Assembly (NCBI GenBank): GCA_028375605.1
Contig: JAONGR010000001.1
Location: 1 to 64,000 of the forward strand
DNA: 64,000 bases
Direction of reading: 5' to 3'
Source of the DNA: Arcobacteraceae bacterium
GTDB lineage: Bacteria; Campylobacterota; Campylobacteria; Campylobacterales; Arcobacteraceae
In this document: piece after piece, positions 8,696 to 18,465 of the stretch
How positions within the stretch are numbered: the stretch's first letter is position 1
Layout: the number at the start of each line of letters is the position of its first letter
Position numbers and translations under genes: made by a program
Notes under the pieces: model-generated
The model's database searches: none
Seen by the model: only the letters and a program-made list of their open reading frames with translations
Told to the model about the DNA's origin: nothing

Positions 8696-10228
8696 TTAGT
8701 GTAGGAAGTGTCTCTTTCCTGAGAAGTATAGACTCATTCCGAATTCATTCGCAGCTTCGATAATCTCATCATCTCTTACGCTTCCACCTGGTTCGATAAC
8801 ACATTTTACACCAGCCTCAGCCGCTGCATCGATACTATCTCTAAATGGAAAGAATGCTTCAGAAGCAAGTACAGAACCTTTTGTATCTAATCCCATATCT
8901 TCTGCTTTTCTTAAAGCTGCTTTAGCAGCATCTACTCTTGAAGTCATACCCATACCAACAGCAACCATTGCTGAATTTTTAACATATACTACACAGTTAG
9001 ATTTTGTTAAAGATGCTATTTTGTAAGCTATCTCCATATCTTTTTTCTCTTGTGATGTAGCTTCTAATGTAGTTTTTAATTCTGAGTTAGCAACTTCATC
9101 ATCTTCTACTTTATCACTATCTTGATATACAAATCCACCATCAATGATTTTGAAGTTATTAGCGTCGTTTGACATCTCCAACTTTTTTGTACCCTGTTTG
9201 AAAAGTTTGATTCTTTTCTTTCTGTTTAGCTCAACTTCTGCTTCAGGTGTGAAGTCTGCTGCGAATACTACTTCTAAAAAGATTTCGTTCATTTTAACAG
9301 CTAAATCTAAATCAACTGTACCATTAACAGCTACAACACCACCAAATGCAGATACAGGGTCACATTTAAGTGCTTCAGTATAAGAGTCAAGTAAAGTATC
9401 TTTGATAGCAAATCCACATGGATTACCGTGTTTTACGATACATACAGCATTGTCATCACCAAATGCAGATGCGATTTTAGCAGCTCCTGAGATATCTCCC
9501 ATGTTATTAAATGATGCTTCACCTTTTAGTGTAATAAATTTATTTGATAAGTGATTATCGAACTCATATAATGCACCTTTTTGATGTGGGTTTTCACCAT
9601 ATCTTGTATCAAATACTTTTTCTCCAACGATGAATTGTTTAGCACCCATACCACCATTAAATCTTTTGTTCATGTAGTTAGCGATCATAGAATCATAAGC
9701 AGCTGTATGCTCATATGCTTTGATCATTAAGTCACGTCTAAATTCAAAAGTATTAGTGTCATTTTTAAGATTGTTAAGAACTTCATCATAATCAATTACA
9801 TCAGTAACAATGATAACTGAGTCATGGTTTTTTGCAGCAGATCTAACCATTGCAGGTCCACCAATATCGATGTTTTCAATAATAACTTCGTAATCATCAG
9901 TTGACTCAATAGCTGCTTTAAATGGGTAAAGGTTTACACATACTAAATCAATACCTTCTACACCTAATTCTTTTGCTTCATCTATGTGAGATTGTTTATC
10001 ACGTCTATGTAAGATACCACCATGAATAAATGGGTTTAAAGTTTTAACTCTTCCTTCAAAACATTCTGGAAATTTAGTAACTTCGTTTGCTTCGATTACT
10101 GCAATTCCTGCATCTTTTAGTTTGTTATATGTTCCACCTGTTGAGATGATCTCATAACCTAATGCAACTAACTCTTTTGCAAAATTTTCTACTCCACTTT
10201 TATCACTAACACTGATTAATGCTCTCAT
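8696..10228 (-). CDS. purH: Bifunctional AICAR formyltransferase/IMP cyclohydrolase
   Basis: [57 protein letters not shown]. Confidence 0.98.
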   Translation of the reverse strand: MRALISVSDKSGVENFAKELVALGYEIISTGGTYNKLKDAGIAVIEANEVTKFPECFEGRVKTLNPFIHGGILHRRDKQSHIDEAKELGVEGIDLVCVNLYPFKAAIESTDDYEVIIENIDIGGPAMVRSAAKNHDSVIIVTDVIDYDEVLNNLKNDTNTFEFRRDLMIKAYEHTAAYDSMIANYMNKRFNGGMGAKQFIVGEKVFDTRYGENPHQKGALYEFDNHLSNKFITLKGEASFNNMGDISGAAKIASAFGDDNAVCIVKHGNPCGFAIKDTLLDSYTEALKCDPVSAFGGVVAVNGTVDLDLAVKMNEIFLEVVFAADFTPEAEVELNRKKRIKLFKQGTKKLEMSNDANNFKIIDGGFVYQDSDKVEDDEVANSELKTTLEATSQEKKDMEIAYKIASLTKSNCVVYVKNSAMVAVGMGMTSRVDAAKAALRKAEDMGLDTKGSVLASEAFFPFRDSIDAAAEAGVKCVIEPGGSVRDDEIIEAANEFGMSLYFSGKRHFLH

Positions 10229-10429
10229 ATTAAGCTTTCCCTTTTTATCACGATATTTATATAATTACGCGATTATACAAAAAAAATAATTATGAGTTGC
10301 TTTTATAGTTTTATGTTGAAATAATGAAAAAATAGTTTTGAAAATATGTTGAAATAAGTCTAGTTTAAAATAATGATAAAGCAAAGGCTCAACTCTTTGC
10401 TTTACCGTAAATAATTAGTAAAGTACTAA

Positions 10430-11830
10430 CTATCCTTGAATTTCAGGATCTGTTAAATCAGCTAAGAATTGATCTTCGTTGAAATCTAAGTTTAAGTAGT
10501 CACAAACTACTTTAATATCTCTTTCTGCATTACCTAAACAAGATGTTGCACCAGGAGATGGAGTCATATTAAAGATGATACCATTACCTTCACTTAATGA
10601 TGCTTCACCAAGCATAAGTTTTTGTTCATTTTTATCAAGAACTTGTGGTCTTACTCCACCAAATCCTTTAGCATATTCAATATCATCTTTACTTAAAGAA
10701 GGTACAATTTTTTGTGCATCTTTAACAAATAAACCTTTATTGATACCGGGTACTTCAAATAAGAAGTTTTTAAATACATAGTTTCTAATTTCTGAATCTT
10801 TTAATAAATCCCAGAATATTTTTAAGATACTACCATCAATGTTCATTGTTTTAATACATTGTCCAACAGATTTAAAACCTTTATATCTTTCTAAAACACC
10901 AAGTGCAAGAGCAGTAGGACCAAATCTTGTTCTACCATCTTCTAAAATATCTGGATCACCATGAAGTGCAGCAAAAGGAAGTTTGTCATTTTGTACCATA
11001 TAAACTTTACCATTTAAGAAATTACCACTTGTAATGTAAAATGATCCAGCCATAGATAAAGATCCCATATGTTTACCATAACCCATTTTATGAGCTAAGT
11101 ATAATGAGTGAGCACCAGCATTTACAACAACAAAATCAGCTGTATAAACAGTTCCATTTACAGTTGTAAGTCTGTATTTATCACCTTCTTGTTCAATCTC
11201 TTCAACTTCTGAATTATAAAAGATATCTGTTGTTTGTTCAGAATTTGCATTTTGACCAGCTTTTGCTAGTTCATTAGTCATCGCTCCAAAATCAACAGTA
11301 GTATACTCACCCTTAGCACCCATAGCTACGATTGGTTCTGGTCTTTCAATTGTTTGTTCTTTATCTGCCCATACAAGTTTTGGCTCTAAGATTTTTAAAT
11401 CTTCTTTTGTATAAAGTTCTAAATAAGGGAAGATAGTTTTAAATGATTCATATCTTTCAGTGATAAATTTTACTTCTTTTTCACCAACACCCATTGCCAT
11501 TTTTTGATGTTTAAACATGATTTTTTCTTCTAAACCATACTGTAAACAGAACTTCTCAATCATTTTTGCAGTTCTTTTTGTGATTTTTGCTTTGTCAAGA
11601 GTATAATTAGTTTCAATATCACCTACGTGAATTGTTTGAGAGTTACTTGAACCTTTTGAATTCAAAGTAGCCAATGCTTCATATTTTTCTAACATACAAA
11701 TCTTTTTTGCATTTGTATATTTACCTAATTCATAAAACAGAGCAGCACCTGAAATACCACCACCTACAATTACGACTTCATAATGTTTATCATTCATTTT
11801 CAATTTCCTGTATATATAATTATCATTCAT
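10430..11830 (-). CDS. mqo: Malate:quinone oxidoreductase (FAD-dependent)
   Basis: VVIVGGGISGAALFYELGKYTNAKKICMLEKY; SSNSQTIHVGDIETNY; GGVRPQVLDKNEQKL. Confidence 0.85.
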   Translation of the reverse strand: MNDNYIYRKLKMNDKHYEVVIVGGGISGAALFYELGKYTNAKKICMLEKYEALATLNSKGSSNSQTIHVGDIETNYTLDKAKITKRTAKMIEKFCLQYGLEEKIMFKHQKMAMGVGEKEVKFITERYESFKTIFPYLELYTKEDLKILEPKLVWADKEQTIERPEPIVAMGAKGEYTTVDFGAMTNELAKAGQNANSEQTTDIFYNSEVEEIEQEGDKYRLTTVNGTVYTADFVVVNAGAHSLYLAHKMGYGKHMGSLSMAGSFYITSGNFLNGKVYMVQNDKLPFAALHGDPDILEDGRTRFGPTALALGVLERYKGFKSVGQCIKTMNIDGSILKIFWDLLKDSEIRNYVFKNFLFEVPGINKGLFVKDAQKIVPSLSKDDIEYAKGFGGVRPQVLDKNEQKLMLGEASLSEGNGIIFNMTPSPGATSCLGNAERDIKVVCDYLNLDFNEDQFLADLTDPEIQG

Positions 11831-11941
11831 ACTAGCAGAAAAAAGTTTTTACTAAGCTAAAATAAATATATAAAATGTATATTTTATCGAAAATGGTTAC
11901 ACTTAGATAACAAAGCCTTAAAAGTATAAGATAAAGTTATA

Positions 11942-12898
11942 TCAACCACCAGTCTCATAAAAGGCTCTGTCTGAATTATCTTCACTTCCCCATTTATTTT
12001 TTTCTGGTTTATTTTGAAGTACTTTTTTTAAGATATTTGAAGCTTCTTTTATATCTTTTGCTTTTATTGCATCTGCAATACTTAAAGCATCTTCAAAATA
12101 TAAACAAGGTATTAAAAAACCTTCAGCTGTTATTCTAAGCCGATTACAATCACTACAAAAATCGTCTAAGTGAGGTTCAATAATCCCAAATTTATACCCA
12201 TCGTCTAAAAAGTAGCTTTGAGATGGTGAGTTTCCTTCTCTTTCCCCTTTTTTAAAATCGTATTTTTTTCTGATAATAGCTTGTATATCCGCTGATGTTA
12301 AACCAGCTTTTACATTTGCATGAGAGTTTTCCATAAATTCAATAAAACGTATCTCATATCCTTTTTCTTTACAAAACTCTAACATTTCTACAAGTGAATC
12401 ATCATTTACATCTTTCATCGGCACACAGTTAATTTTTATCTTTAGACCAACTTCATCTGCTTTTGCAATACCTTTTAATACTTTGGGTAAAACATCTTTT
12501 TGAGCAATTTGATGTGCTACAACAGCATCAAGACTATCTAAAGAGATGTTTACACGTTTAAGTCCAGCATCTTTTAGCCTTTGTGCTGATTCTTCTAATA
12601 AAAAAGCATTAGTCGTCAGTGCCAGATCAAGTGTAGGAGCATAGTCCGAAATCATTTTAATAAAGGTATCAAGACCTTGTCGTAAAAGGGGCTCACCACC
12701 TGTTAACCTAACTTTTTCTATTCCTTCATCTATGCCTACTTTTATAAACTCAAACATATCTTCAAATGATAAAAGTTTTTCTTTCGGAACCCAAGAAAAT
12801 GGTTTTTCAGGCATACAATACTGACAGCGAAAATTACAACGCTCTGTAACTGAAACTCTTAAATAATTTACTTTTCTACCATGTCCGTCTATTAGCAT
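11942..12898 (-). CDS. moaA: GTP 3',8-cyclase (molybdopterin biosynthesis)
   Basis: [32 protein letters not shown], second Cys cluster [14 protein letters not shown]-terminal GG. Confidence 0.97.
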   Translation of the reverse strand: MLIDGHGRKVNYLRVSVTERCNFRCQYCMPEKPFSWVPKEKLLSFEDMFEFIKVGIDEGIEKVRLTGGEPLLRQGLDTFIKMISDYAPTLDLALTTNAFLLEESAQRLKDAGLKRVNISLDSLDAVVAHQIAQKDVLPKVLKGIAKADEVGLKIKINCVPMKDVNDDSLVEMLEFCKEKGYEIRFIEFMENSHANVKAGLTSADIQAIIRKKYDFKKGEREGNSPSQSYFLDDGYKFGIIEPHLDDFCSDCNRLRITAEGFLIPCLYFEDALSIADAIKAKDIKEASNILKKVLQNKPEKNKWGSEDNSDRAFYETGG

Positions 12899-13046
12899 TT
12901 TTTCTCTTTTAACATATTAATTTTTTAAAAGAATAGTATAAATTTCCTTTACAACATATCATTAATAAATATTAAGGACAAATTTTTTTTACCAAAATAC
13001 TAATAAATATAGTTAGTATAGAATAGATTTTTAACTTACTAAAAGG

Positions 13047-13073
13047 TTGTATATGCAACAATTGTATATACAA
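13047..13073. promoter_or_regulatory. Tandem palindromic operator upstream of marR-MFS operon
   Basis: TTGTATATGCAA (13047-13058) and TTGTATATACAA (13062-13073), 15-bp centre-to-centre spacing, 17 bp before the ATG. Confidence 0.65.
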
Positions 13074-13089
13074 TATTAAAGGTTATTAA

Positions 13090-13518
13090 ATGGATACTGA
13101 ATTACAAAAATCACTTGGTTTTAAAATCAATCAAATCGCTAACAAAATAAATAGTAACTTACTGAAAGTTTTACACCCTTTTAATATTGCACCAGAACAA
13201 AGAGCCACCTTAGAAATTATCAAATATGAACAAGAAGTTAATCAAACAAAGATTTCCAATATATTAGGTAAAGATAAAACTACCATAAGTAGGACACTCA
13301 ATACTTTAGAAAAAAAAGGCTATATATCAAAAAAAGCAATTGATAAGAGAACAAATTCAATTGAACTCACAGATGAAGGTGAAATAATATTATCTTCTAG
13401 TAAAGCTGATGTACTTGCATTTAGAAATAAATTATCTTCACTTTTAACTATGCAAGAACAAAAACAGTTTATAGAAACATTAGCAAAAATCTCACTATAT
13501 ATTGAAAATGAAAAATGA
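13090..13518 (+). CDS. MarR family transcriptional regulator
   Basis: Winged-helix GKDKTTISRTLNTLEKKGYISKKAIDKRTNSIELTDEG. Confidence 0.92.
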   Translation: MDTELQKSLGFKINQIANKINSNLLKVLHPFNIAPEQRATLEIIKYEQEVNQTKISNILGKDKTTISRTLNTLEKKGYISKKAIDKRTNSIELTDEGEIILSSSKADVLAFRNKLSSLLTMQEQKQFIETLAKISLYIENEK

Positions 13519-14669
13519 GAAAAGCATCAAACCACATCTATTTGATTATTTTATTATCGATTCTTTCTACTGTTGCCCCAATGGGAGTAGATACATACCT
13601 CCCTTCTATTCCGACTATAGCAAGCTATTTTGATGTTAATATTCATAAAGTAGAATTATCTTTACCAATCTTTTTATTGGGACTTTCAGTTGGTCAAATC
13701 TTTGGTGGTCCAATTTCAGATAAATATGGTCGTAAAAAAAGTTCTATATTTGGTCTTTTGGGATATGCATTTTTTAGTTTTATTATTATATTTAGCACAT
13801 CTATTTACGAACTATGGTTTTATAGATTTTTAGAAGCATTTTTTGGTGGTATTGTAATGGTAAATGCTTTAGCATCTGTTAGAGACCGATTTCATGGACA
13901 AGAAGCTGCAAAAGTTTATTCTTTAATGGGGATGGTAAGAAGTATTGCTCCTCTATTAGCACCTGTAATTGGAGCTTTTATCATACACTTTTTTTCATGG
14001 AAAGTAGTTTTTGTCTTTTTAACTCTATATGCACTGATAGTTGCCCTTCTTGTCTATAAAACTTTAGAGGAGAGTTATACATATATCCAACAAAGTGTAT
14101 TTCAATCCTATAAAACTGTTTTAAGTAATCTAAAAGCACTCAAGGTTATGATAGCGTTAGGTATTAGTTTTGGTGGTTTTTTTATCGTTATATCAAAAAC
14201 ATCTTTTATTTACATAGAATATTTTAAAATACAAACTGACTACTTTCCTTTCTTTTTTGGTATTAATTTTGTACTACTCATTATAATGATGAAAGTTAAT
14301 ATTCACCTTCTTCAAACTATTAGTGCCGTTAAACTAGTAAAAAGTGCCTTAGTTATTCAAACTATTACCACTTTTATTTTTACTTTACTGTCCCAAGATA
14401 TAAACCTTTTAACTATGGTGATTATAATAGCAATCTATATGAGTTTTATGTCCTTTATTTTTGGAAACTGTATGTCCTTAGCTTTAGATTATTTTCAAAA
14501 AAATGCGGGTGTTGCTTCTGGAGTGATTGGTGTTTTACAGTTTGGATTGGGTGCGCTTATCTCATCAATTGCATTATCATTTCATGATGATACATTTTTC
14601 ACAATTGCATTTAGTCTATTTCTCATCTCTATAGTTTCATTTTTGATTATTAAAAGTTACGAAAAATAA
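13515..14669 (+). CDS. MFS drug-resistance transporter (Bcr/CflA family)
   Basis: MGVDTYLPSIPTIASYF...LSVGQIFGGPISDKYGRKKSS; ATGA overlap with marR. Confidence 0.9.
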   Translation: MRKASNHIYLIILLSILSTVAPMGVDTYLPSIPTIASYFDVNIHKVELSLPIFLLGLSVGQIFGGPISDKYGRKKSSIFGLLGYAFFSFIIIFSTSIYELWFYRFLEAFFGGIVMVNALASVRDRFHGQEAAKVYSLMGMVRSIAPLLAPVIGAFIIHFFSWKVVFVFLTLYALIVALLVYKTLEESYTYIQQSVFQSYKTVLSNLKALKVMIALGISFGGFFIVISKTSFIYIEYFKIQTDYFPFFFGINFVLLIIMMKVNIHLLQTISAVKLVKSALVIQTITTFIFTLLSQDINLLTMVIIIAIYMSFMSFIFGNCMSLALDYFQKNAGVASGVIGVLQFGLGALISSIALSFHDDTFFTIAFSLFLISIVSFLIIKSYEK

Positions 14670-14717
14670 ACTAAAAAAAGCCCTTGTATTAATACTAGAG
14701 TTTTTTAAATGAAAAAT

Positions 14718-14810
14718 ATTATAGTTATAAATAGACAATTTTAGAGTAATAAAAAGACAAATTTGTGTTCTATTTTGATAAAGATATATACATATGAAAC
14801 AGATATACTA
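14718..14810 (+). promoter_or_regulatory. Shared 93-bp promoter module, copy A (upstream of methionine gamma-lyase-like gene)
   Basis: ATTATAGTTATAAATAGACAAT-7nt-TAATAAAAAGACAAAT-11nt-TTTGATAAAGA-17nt-GATATACTA; same order and spacing as copies B and C. Confidence 0.85.
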
Positions 14811-14840
14811 ATCAAAACTTTAACTAAAAAGGCTATTAAT

Positions 14841-16010
14841 ATGAAATTTAATACAAAAGCTATGCATGCTAATGCAATTCACGATAATCAATTTGGAACT
14901 CATGTAACACCTCTTTATCAATCATCAACATTTATATTTGATGACTGTGCACAAGGGGGCGATCGTTTTGCAGGAAGAGATAGTGGATACAAATATACAA
15001 GACTAGGTAATCCAAACACAGACGAAGTAGCAAATAGAATGGCTACATTAGATGAAACAGATGCTGGGCTATATACAAGTACTGGTATGTCAGCTGTGTC
15101 TACAACACTTATGGCACTTATGAATGCAGGAGATCATTTTATATCATCTGACTGTATATATGGTGGGACTGTTTCTGTTATCAATAAAGTAATTGTAAAT
15201 TATGGAATTGATATGAACTATGTAAATGTAAATGATTATGAACTGTTTAGAAAATCGTTTAGACCCAACACTAAAGTAGTATATATAGAAACACCAGCAA
15301 ATCCAACACTTGTACTTATTGATATCAAAAAAATAGCTGAAATTACACATGAAAATGGTGCTGTATTAGTTGTAGATAATACTTTTATGACTCCATATCT
15401 TCAAAGACCAATCACTTTAGGTGCTGATGTAGCAGTGTACAGTGTAACAAAATATATAAATGGACATGGTGATGTAGTTGGTGGAATTATTACTGGGAAA
15501 AAAGAATATATAGATGTTATTAAAAATCCATATTTACTGAACCTAGGAGGAACAGGTTCACCCTTTGATGCATGGTTAGTAGCAAGAGGATTAAAAACTT
15601 TAGGACTTAGAATGGACAGACATTGTTCAAATGCAATGGAAGTTGCACAATACCTTGATGCACATCCTTTAGTTGAAGTTGTACATTATCCAGGACTTAA
15701 ATCGTTTCCTCAATATGAATTAGCAAAAGAACAAATGGATGGTTTTGGTGGAATGATAGCCTTTGAATTAAAAGGGGGATTTGATGCTGGTGAAAAGCTA
15801 TTAAATAACTTAAAATTAATAGCACTAGGTGTAAGTCTTGGTGGTGTTGATTCATTGATTCAACATCCTGCATCTATGACACATTCGGCTGTTCCAATAG
15901 ATGAAAGAATTGCTGGTGGTATTACTGATGGATTAGTAAGAATATCTGTTGGTATAGAAGACGTAGAAGATATTATTGAAGATCTTGAAAAAGGATTTAC
16001 TAAATTATAA
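14841..16010 (+). CDS. Cys/Met metabolism PLP-dependent enzyme (methionine gamma-lyase / cystathionine gamma-synthase type)
   Basis: YTRLGNPNTDEVANRMATLDETDAGLYTSTGMSAVSTTL, DNTFMTPYLQRPITLGADVAVYSVTKYINGHGDVVGG. The ORF track begins at 14763, but that start lies inside the promoter module. Confidence 0.9.
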   Translation: MKFNTKAMHANAIHDNQFGTHVTPLYQSSTFIFDDCAQGGDRFAGRDSGYKYTRLGNPNTDEVANRMATLDETDAGLYTSTGMSAVSTTLMALMNAGDHFISSDCIYGGTVSVINKVIVNYGIDMNYVNVNDYELFRKSFRPNTKVVYIETPANPTLVLIDIKKIAEITHENGAVLVVDNTFMTPYLQRPITLGADVAVYSVTKYINGHGDVVGGIITGKKEYIDVIKNPYLLNLGGTGSPFDAWLVARGLKTLGLRMDRHCSNAMEVAQYLDAHPLVEVVHYPGLKSFPQYELAKEQMDGFGGMIAFELKGGFDAGEKLLNNLKLIALGVSLGGVDSLIQHPASMTHSAVPIDERIAGGITDGLVRISVGIEDVEDIIEDLEKGFTKL

Positions 16011-16034
16011 TTTCTATTTTGGAAAATAATCTTT

Positions 16035-16066
16035 AAAAAAGGAGCTTTATTTGCTCCCTTTTTTTA
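16035..16066. terminator. Bidirectional intrinsic terminator between convergent genes
   Basis: AAAAAA-GGAGC-tttattt-GCTCC-CTTTTTTT. Confidence 0.8.
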
Positions 16067-17257
16067 TTAAACTTTAATTCGATTAAAGCCTTGATTTAAA
16101 TCATCTATTAAATCATCTACATCTTCTAATCCTATATGTAAACGGATAAGTGTTCCAGAAAATTCTACCTTATTTACAGGACGAATATCATTAAGTTCTT
16201 CTGGTTGATTAGCTAAAATTAATGATTCAAATCCACCCCATGAATATGCCATACTAAAATGTTCAAAGTTATCTAAATAGTTTTCTAACTGTACATCTGT
16301 TAATCTTTCTTTTAAAACAAATGAAAAAAGACCATTACAACCACTGAAATCTCGCATATAAAATTCATGCCCCTTACAACTAGGAAATGCAGGATGATTT
16401 ATCTGAGCTACCTCAGAACGATCACCAAGCCATTTTGCAATTTTAATACTACTTTCTTCATGTTGTTTTAAACGAACACCCATAGTTCGAAGTCCTCTTG
16501 AAGCAACATAGGCAGTATCAGCATCAACCATTTGTCCCATCAAATATGATCGCTCACGAAGTCGCTCCCAACAACGCTCATTTGAAACAGCAGTTCCTAG
16601 CATAGCATCAGAATGACCTATGATATATTTTGTTCCAGCTTGTATAGAGATATCAATATCATGCTCTAATGCTTTAAATAAAACTCCTGCAGCCCATGTG
16701 TTATCAATCATGATAATAATCTCTGGATTAACAGCTCTTGCTGCTTTAACCATAGAAGGAATATCTTGCACTTCCATTGTAATAGAGCTTGGAGATTCAA
16801 GAAAAAGAACTTGTGTATTTTCTTTTACTAATGAAGCAATATCTGCACCAATTAAAGGATCATAATAACTTGTACTCACACCCATATCTTTTAAAATAAC
16901 ATCACAAAAACCTTGTGTAGGTTCATATGCTGCTCCTGTCATTAGGATATTATCTCCCGATTTTACAAAAGAGAGTATTGCATTACTAACGGCAGCCGTT
17001 CCACATGGATATAATGCACACCCAGCTCCACCTTCTAATTCAACCATCGCTTCTTGAAGTGAAAAATGAGTTAAGGTTCCTCTACGACCATAAAATAGTT
17101 CACCATTAGCACGATTTGCTACTGCAAACTTTTTTGCTTTTACTGAATCAAACACTAAAGAAGAAGCTCTTTGAATCACTGGATTAACAGAACCTTTGCA
17201 AAAAGCCTTTGAGCGTCCTGCAGTTACTAATTGTGTACTTAACTTTTCATTTGACAT
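16067..17257 (-). CDS. metC: Cystathionine beta-lyase (MetC-like)
   Basis: [31 protein letters not shown]...[54 protein letters not shown]. Confidence 0.88.
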   Translation of the reverse strand: MSNEKLSTQLVTAGRSKAFCKGSVNPVIQRASSLVFDSVKAKKFAVANRANGELFYGRRGTLTHFSLQEAMVELEGGAGCALYPCGTAAVSNAILSFVKSGDNILMTGAAYEPTQGFCDVILKDMGVSTSYYDPLIGADIASLVKENTQVLFLESPSSITMEVQDIPSMVKAARAVNPEIIIMIDNTWAAGVLFKALEHDIDISIQAGTKYIIGHSDAMLGTAVSNERCWERLRERSYLMGQMVDADTAYVASRGLRTMGVRLKQHEESSIKIAKWLGDRSEVAQINHPAFPSCKGHEFYMRDFSGCNGLFSFVLKERLTDVQLENYLDNFEHFSMAYSWGGFESLILANQPEELNDIRPVNKVEFSGTLIRLHIGLEDVDDLIDDLNQGFNRIKV

Positions 17258-17278
17258 ATTTATCTCCCATTATTTTTT

Positions 17279-17298
17279 AATTAGAAAATTTTCTAATT
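17279..17298. repeat. 20-bp perfect palindrome in metC leader
   Basis: AATTAGAAAATTTTCTAATT, between module C and the metC start codon. Confidence 0.6.
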
Positions 17299-17315
17299 TA
17301 TTATAGATTTGATAG

Positions 17316-17408
17316 TAGTATATCTATTTCATTTATTTTTATCTTTATCAATTGACACAATATTATTGTCCTTTAGTAAAAGAATAATTGTCTAAAAATA
17401 ACTATATT
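17316..17408 (-). promoter_or_regulatory. Shared 93-bp promoter module, copy C (upstream of metC)
   Basis: On minus strand: AATATAGTTATTTTTAGACAAT-7nt-TTACTAAAGGACAATA-11nt-ATTGATAAAGA-17nt-GATATACTA. Confidence 0.85.
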
Positions 17409-17434
17409 ATTATAATTAATAGTAAATAAGAAAT

Positions 17435-18322
17435 TTAAATACTAGAAATGGGAAGATAAAAAGTCGCCTCAATATCATTATCTTCTAAAAAATGATTTTT
17501 ATGCATAATTAAAAAAGATGGTTTTGTTGTAGTTTCAAATCCACTTTGAGGTAACCATTTATGATATGCCCATTTAACAAACCAAGCAGCTTCTCTATCC
17601 CCTCCATATAAATCAAAAGTTGCATACAAGCCACCTTCTAATGTATAAAAGGGAATATTTGTATTTAAAATCTTTTTAGTTGTACTAATTACTGCAACAT
17701 AAAAACACTTATCATGTGGTGTAATTGCAGGGTTGTCATGATAAATCCCTATCTCTTCATAATCACTTAATTCATTAGTATATACCAAAGCTTGAAGCTG
17801 TTGCCATTTTTGTTTAGCTTCCTCTACAATATATCCTTTTTGCCTGATATAATAAACTAATCTATCTTCAGTTTTCACAATCTTTACTTTTGACTCATCA
17901 AAATTAGGTAAGGAATCTTTTAATAATGAATTTTTAAGTATTCGATCTGAATAAACTTCAAATCCTCCATTTCTCCACTCTTTAGGAGTCATTTCAAAAC
18001 GATTTTTAAAAGCTTTAATAAAAGAAGATTGAGAACTATATCCACACATATTTGCAATTTGTGTAATAGTTGAATATTTATTAGTCAGCAAAATATTCGA
18101 AGCTTTTTGCAGACGTATAGATTTTATCGATTCATAAATATTTATATCAAATTGTTCTTTAAAAATATGATGTAAATGTTTTTTACTTATTTTAAAATTC
18201 AAAGCAAGCTCATCAAGATTAATAGTTGTATCAATATATTTATAAATATAAGCCATCGTTTTATTGGCAATGTCTATGTGTAAATCACGAGTATTTTTTC
18301 TTTGCATATCTAATAATATCAT
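17435..18322 (-). CDS. AraC family regulator with C-terminal GyrI-like effector-binding domain
   Basis: Two HTHs (LDELALNFKISKKHLHHIFKEQF; ITQIANMCGYSSQSSFIKAFKNRFEMTPKEWR) and GyrI-like C-terminus (EEIGIYHDNPAITPHDKCFYVAV...LEGGLYATFDLYG). Confidence 0.93.
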   Translation of the reverse strand: MILLDMQRKNTRDLHIDIANKTMAYIYKYIDTTINLDELALNFKISKKHLHHIFKEQFDINIYESIKSIRLQKASNILLTNKYSTITQIANMCGYSSQSSFIKAFKNRFEMTPKEWRNGGFEVYSDRILKNSLLKDSLPNFDESKVKIVKTEDRLVYYIRQKGYIVEEAKQKWQQLQALVYTNELSDYEEIGIYHDNPAITPHDKCFYVAVISTTKKILNTNIPFYTLEGGLYATFDLYGGDREAAWFVKWAYHKWLPQSGFETTTKPSFLIMHKNHFLEDNDIEATFYLPISSI

Positions 18323-18333
18323 AAATAAACTAT

Positions 18334-18426
18334 ATTATAGTTATTTTTAGACAATAATTTGTTAATAAAAAGACAAATAATTAAAGTCTTTTGATAAAGA
18401 CTAAAAAAATACAAAGAGATATACTA
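18334..18426 (+). promoter_or_regulatory. Shared 93-bp promoter module, copy B (araC / EamA divergent region)
   Basis: ATTATAGTTATTTTTAGACAAT-7nt-TAATAAAAAGACAAAT-11nt-TTTGATAAAGA-17nt-GATATACTA. Confidence 0.87.
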
Positions 18427-18465
18427 CATCATAATTTTCAGATAAAGTTAAATAGGGAGCCAAAG

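Noticed and set aside
14675-14712. Terminator after the MFS gene (GCCCTTGTATTAATACTAGAG)
   Set aside because: Stem is mismatched and T-tract placement ambiguous; not confident enough to list as a feature
17258-17434. SAM riboswitch or S-box upstream of metC
   Set aside because: Sequence is AT-rich and explained by the shared promoter module; no SAM riboswitch core is visible
17316-18426. Modules B and C in inverted orientation flanking araC, looking like terminal inverted repeats of a mobile element
   Set aside because: A third copy (A) lies in front of an unrelated start codon with the same internal spacing, no transposase is present, and each copy points toward a gene start; promoter modules fit better
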